This document shows, piece after piece, positions 61,049 to 64,000 of a stretch of 64,000 nt of DNA. The DNA is from Pseudomonas neuropathica (GTDB taxonomy: Bacteria > Pseudomonadota > Gammaproteobacteria > Pseudomonadales > Pseudomonadaceae), in contig NZ_JACOPX010000011.1 in assembly GCF_015461835.1 (NCBI RefSeq), positions 124,001 to 188,000 of the forward strand, given 5' to 3'. The translations under genes and the position numbers were made by a program. Position 1 is the stretch's first letter. Every line of letters starts with the position of its first letter. The notes under the pieces were generated by a model. It was given only the letters and a program-made list of their open reading frames with translations, did no database searches and was not told where the DNA came from.

Positions 61049-62860
61049 TCAGTTTGTAAATCCCATCACCCGCCGATAGAACTTCCACTCCTGCTCCAGC
61101 GCATGCGCCTGATTGGCGGCGCGGCGGAAGCCGTGGCGTTCGTCGGGGTAGTAATGCGCTTCGACGGAGATGTCGTTCTGCTCCAGCGCCGTGACCATGT
61201 CGCGGGTCTGTTGCGGCACGACCACGGCATCCAGTTCACCCTGAAAGAAAATCACCGGTACGCGGATGTTGTTTGCGTGCAACAACGGCGTGCGGGCGGC
61301 GTAGCGTTCGGCGTCTTGCTCGGGATCGCCGATCAGCCAGTCCAGATAATCACCTTCAAATTTGTGCGTAGCTCGAGCCAATGCAACCGGATCGCTGACG
61401 CCGTACAAACTCGCTCCAGCGCGGAAAACTTGCTTGAACGCCAGCGCACATAACGTGGTGTAGCCACCTGCGCTGCCGCCACGAATGAATGCGCGATCAC
61501 CGTCGATCAAACCTTGGACGGCGAGATGACTCACCACCGCACAAGCATCCTCGACGTCCACTTCACCCCAGCTCAGATGCAAGGCCTGCCGATATTCGCG
61601 GCCATAACCACTGCTGCCGCGATAGTTGAGATCGGCCACGGCGAAGCCGCGTTGCGTCCAGTATTGAATGCGCGGGTCGAGCATCGGGTAGCAGGCTGAT
61701 GTCGGGCCGCCGTGGATGAACACCACCAGCGGCGGGTTTGTCTCGCCGCTCATGGCCGGATAAAAGAACCCATGCGCTTTGCCCGAACCGCTTGGGTAGC
61801 ACAGGGTTTGCGGACGGCTGATGCGCTCTGCGGGTAAAGGCGCCACACCGCCGGCCAGCACGTTCACTTTGCGCGTCGCCCGATCAATGGCGATGACCGC
61901 AGAAGGACTGATCGGCGAAGCTGCAATGCAGTAAATAAATTGTGCATCAAAAGCGAGATGACGGAAGCGACTGTAGTCGCCAGTGAAGTCTTCGTCGCCG
62001 AGGGTCAGGCGGCCAAAACCGCCCTCACTCCAGCTGGCTAAAAACGAATCCTCAAACGGCAGCCAGGTGCAGCCGCCCAGTTGCCATGGCGCGGGGGCAT
62101 GATCGGCTGACGCAGCGGTTAATGGTTTCAAACCGTCGGCAGTTTCTGCCCACGGTTGCCAGAATCCACCGCGATCGGTCAGGCAATACAGCCGACCTTC
62201 AGCATCAAATCGTGGCTGTTGAATGGATTCTTCAATCTCACCACCGGCAACGCATCGCGAAGGCCCACATGCACCATCAGCCAAGCGCTCAGCCGCCATC
62301 AACCGGGTCGACGTCCACGGTTGATGCGGCCGGCTCCACTCGATCCACGCCAAGCGCTGGCCATCCGCACTGATGATTGGCGCCGCATAAAAATCCGCGC
62401 CCGCAGCCAACAAATGTCGTGCGCCGTCAGCCAGATCAATCGCCACCAGTCGATGCTGATCACGCTCTTCTTCCACCGCGAGCACCTGGCCGAAGGCAAA
62501 ATGGAGATCGCCATAACGGCACTCTCCCGACGTCAGCGCCTCTGGCTCACCACCCAGCGTCTGGCGATACAACTGCTGATCCGTCTCAGCAACGAATACC
62601 ACCCCATCCGGCGTCAGACAAAACGCGCCACCGCCATATTCGTACACGCGACTGCGTACGCTAAAACCATTCGGCGTCAGACATTTCGCCACGCCATCGC
62701 GCCAATGCCAGATCCGGCACGCGGCATCTTCCGGGCGGTATTCGTTCCAGAACAGCCCATTGGCGCCGAGTTGCAGTTCAGCGAAATCCATGCCGGCGGC
62801 GACGGCTTGCGAGGCGCTGAAAGGCTCAGCCTTTGGCGATGAGGCGCGAGTTTCGTTCAT
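61049..62860 (-). CDS. pqqM: S9-family peptidase of the PQQ cluster
   Basis: A 603-residue prolyl-oligopeptidase-type serine hydrolase. A beta-propeller N-terminal part (about 1-340) precedes the catalytic domain with nucleophile in FIRGGSAGGYTTL, aspartate in GELDAVVVPQQ and histidine in DERHGFR. A dipeptidyl aminopeptidase/acylaminoacyl peptidase gene next to pqqE is named pqqM in P. fluorescens B16. It overlaps pqqE by 35 bp. It may trim PqqA-derived peptide; that role is inferred. Confidence 0.88.
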   Translation of the reverse strand: MNETRASSPKAEPFSASQAVAAGMDFAELQLGANGLFWNEYRPEDAACRIWHWRDGVAKCLTPNGFSVRSRVYEYGGGAFCLTPDGVVFVAETDQQLYRQTLGGEPEALTSGECRYGDLHFAFGQVLAVEEERDQHRLVAIDLADGARHLLAAGADFYAAPIISADGQRLAWIEWSRPHQPWTSTRLMAAERLADGACGPSRCVAGGEIEESIQQPRFDAEGRLYCLTDRGGFWQPWAETADGLKPLTAASADHAPAPWQLGGCTWLPFEDSFLASWSEGGFGRLTLGDEDFTGDYSRFRHLAFDAQFIYCIAASPISPSAVIAIDRATRKVNVLAGGVAPLPAERISRPQTLCYPSGSGKAHGFFYPAMSGETNPPLVVFIHGGPTSACYPMLDPRIQYWTQRGFAVADLNYRGSSGYGREYRQALHLSWGEVDVEDACAVVSHLAVQGLIDGDRAFIRGGSAGGYTTLCALAFKQVFRAGASLYGVSDPVALARATHKFEGDYLDWLIGDPEQDAERYAARTPLLHANNIRVPVIFFQGELDAVVVPQQTRDMVTALEQNDISVEAHYYPDERHGFRRAANQAHALEQEWKFYRRVMGFTN

Positions 62861-63986
62861 TGCGGAAGGCCAGTTGTTCGATGGTTTGAGTGGCAGTCTC
62901 GGCTTCTTCGCGGGCCTTGAGAATCACGCCGTGATGTTCGGACTTGCTGCACACCGGGTCGGCATTGCTCGCATCACCGGTGAGCATGAACGCCTGACAG
63001 CGGCAGCCGCCGAAGTCTTTTTCTTTCTCGTCGCACGAGCGGCACGGCTCGGGCATCCAGTCGTAACCACGGAAGCGGTTGAAGCCGAACGAGTCGTACC
63101 AGATGTGTTGCATGCTGTGATCGCGCACATTGGGAAATTGCACCGGCATCTGTCGGGCGCCATGGCAGGGCAGGGCGGTGCCATCCGGGGTAACCGTCAG
63201 AAAGATACTGCCCCAGCCGTTCATGCAGGCTTTGGGGCGTTCTTCGTAGTAATCCGGGGTGACGAAAATCAGCTTGCACGGATGCCCTTCGGCTTCCAGC
63301 TTCGCGCGGTACTCGTTGGTGATGCGCTCGGCGCGCACCAGTTGCTCTTTGGTCGGCAACAGGCCGACACGATTGAGCTGTGCCCAACCGTAAAACTGGC
63401 AGGTGGCGAGTTCGACAAAATCCGCTTCGAGCGCAATGCACAGCTCGATGATGCGGTCGATCTTGTCGATGTTGTGCCGGTGGGTGACGAAGTTCAGCAC
63501 CATCGGATAGCCGTGGGCCTTCACTGCGCGGGCCATTTCCAGCTTTTGCGCGAAGGCTTTTTTCGAGCCAGCGAGCAGGTTGTTCACTTGCTCGTCGCTG
63601 GCCTGGAAACTGATCTGGATGTGATCCAGGCCAGCCTTTTTGAAGTCGCTGATTTTCTGCTCGGTCAGGCCGATACCGGAGGTGATCAGGTTGGTGTAGA
63701 AACCCAACTGCCGCGCTTCATGAATCAGCTCGGCCAGATCCTGACGTACCAGCGGCTCGCCGCCGGAAAAGCCCAGTTGCGCCGCGCCCATCTCCCGCGC
63801 TTCGCGGAACACTTTGATCCACTGTTCGGTGCTCAGCTCTTTGCCCTGCTCGGCGAAATCCAGCGGATTGGAGCAGTACGGGCATTGCAGCGGGCAGCGG
63901 TAAGTCAGCTCGGCGAGCAGCCACAGCGGCAGGCCGACCTCGGGCTTGGGCGGCAGATCAGGCAAGTTCGATCCAGTGCTGCGCAC
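62826..63986 (-). CDS. pqqE: PQQ biosynthesis radical-SAM enzyme PqqE
   Basis: A 386-residue radical-SAM/SPASM enzyme that cross-links Glu and Tyr of PqqA, with PqqD as chaperone. The radical-SAM cluster is CPLQCPYC (Cys31, 35, 38), and SPASM cysteines lie in the C-terminal third (ACMNGWGS, CRSCDEKEKDFGGCRC). The GTG at 63986 has GGAGG six bases upstream, better than the TTG at 63992 that abuts it. It overlaps pqqD by 29 bp and pqqM by 35 bp. Confidence 0.95.
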   Translation of the reverse strand: MRSTGSNLPDLPPKPEVGLPLWLLAELTYRCPLQCPYCSNPLDFAEQGKELSTEQWIKVFREAREMGAAQLGFSGGEPLVRQDLAELIHEARQLGFYTNLITSGIGLTEQKISDFKKAGLDHIQISFQASDEQVNNLLAGSKKAFAQKLEMARAVKAHGYPMVLNFVTHRHNIDKIDRIIELCIALEADFVELATCQFYGWAQLNRVGLLPTKEQLVRAERITNEYRAKLEAEGHPCKLIFVTPDYYEERPKACMNGWGSIFLTVTPDGTALPCHGARQMPVQFPNVRDHSMQHIWYDSFGFNRFRGYDWMPEPCRSCDEKEKDFGGCRCQAFMLTGDASNADPVCSKSEHHGVILKAREEAETATQTIEQLAFRNERNSRLIAKG

Positions 63987-64000
63987 GGGCAACCTCCATG
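63958..64000 (-). CDS. pqqD: PqqD, C-terminal end only (5' part outside window)
   Basis: The last 13 residues MEVARAQHWIELA and stop are in the window in the frame overlapping the pqqE start. They match the conserved PqqD C-terminus (EVAxAQxWIEL). PqqD binds PqqA peptide and presents it to PqqE. Gene order pqqD-pqqE-pqqM is normal for pseudomonads. Confidence 0.85.
   Translation of the reverse strand, partial: MEVARAQHWIELA

Overview
This 64 kb window is chromosomal DNA from a Pseudomonas of the fluorescens group. The evidence is high-GC coding sequence, two families of Pseudomonas REP/REPIN hairpins, and gene order that follows known Pseudomonas neighbourhoods (gbc/sox/fdhA, creBCD, fiuIRA, bio, rsmY, pqq). 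I see no prophage, integrase, transposase, CRISPR array, tRNA or rRNA. It reads as core genome whose spacers have been colonised by non-autonomous repeats.

Region 1 (1-15.2 kb) is glycine betaine and one-carbon catabolism: divergent gbcA (partial) and gbcB, an SDR oxidoreductase, ltaE, a TraX-like membrane protein, then glyA-soxB-soxD-soxA-soxG-purU-fdhA. Betaine is demethylated, sarcosine oxidase makes glycine plus a C1 unit, GlyA makes serine, and PurU and FdhA dispose of formyl-THF and formaldehyde. The dimethylglycine demethylase genes are not in the window.

Region 2 (15.2-30.1 kb) is envelope and signalling. It holds an AT-rich secreted cysteine protein between twin terminators, an ECF sigma/RskA-type anti-sigma pair divergent from a DUF2780 gene, an acyltransferase, a retropepsin-like protein, creBCD, a GST, and a siderophore uptake locus (fiuI-fiuR-fiuA-PepSY protein-small membrane protein).

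Region 3 (30.1-43.1 kb) is housekeeping and regulation: DnaQ-like exonuclease, cNMP/CBS/DUF294 protein, single-domain response regulator, glcB, GcvR-like ACT protein, rarD, srkA, a TAT-exported PhoX-type protein, ModE and comF.

Region 4 (43.1-48.2 kb) is the biotin operon bioBFHCD behind a BirA-type operator, followed by a 98-residue flagellar-rod-like protein.

Region 5 (48.2-58.2 kb) has three acyl-CoA dehydrogenase paralogues. The first sits behind a PsrA-type box. A 700-residue di-heme cytochrome and a diguanylate cyclase with a CRP/Vfr-type box lie between the first and second. The region ends with the small RNA gene rsmY, recognised by its GacA upstream activating palindrome, seven GGA motifs and terminator.

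Region 6 (58.2-64 kb) holds a LysR regulator, a class III aminotransferase, a Pmp3/YqaE peptide, and the end of a PQQ cluster (pqqD end, pqqE, pqqM).

No wholly new multi-gene system is evident. The strongest non-obvious signals are regulatory: rsmY with its activator site, the BirA operator overlapping comF codons, PsrA-, Vfr- and CreB-type sites, and a four-copy MITE-like repeat family.
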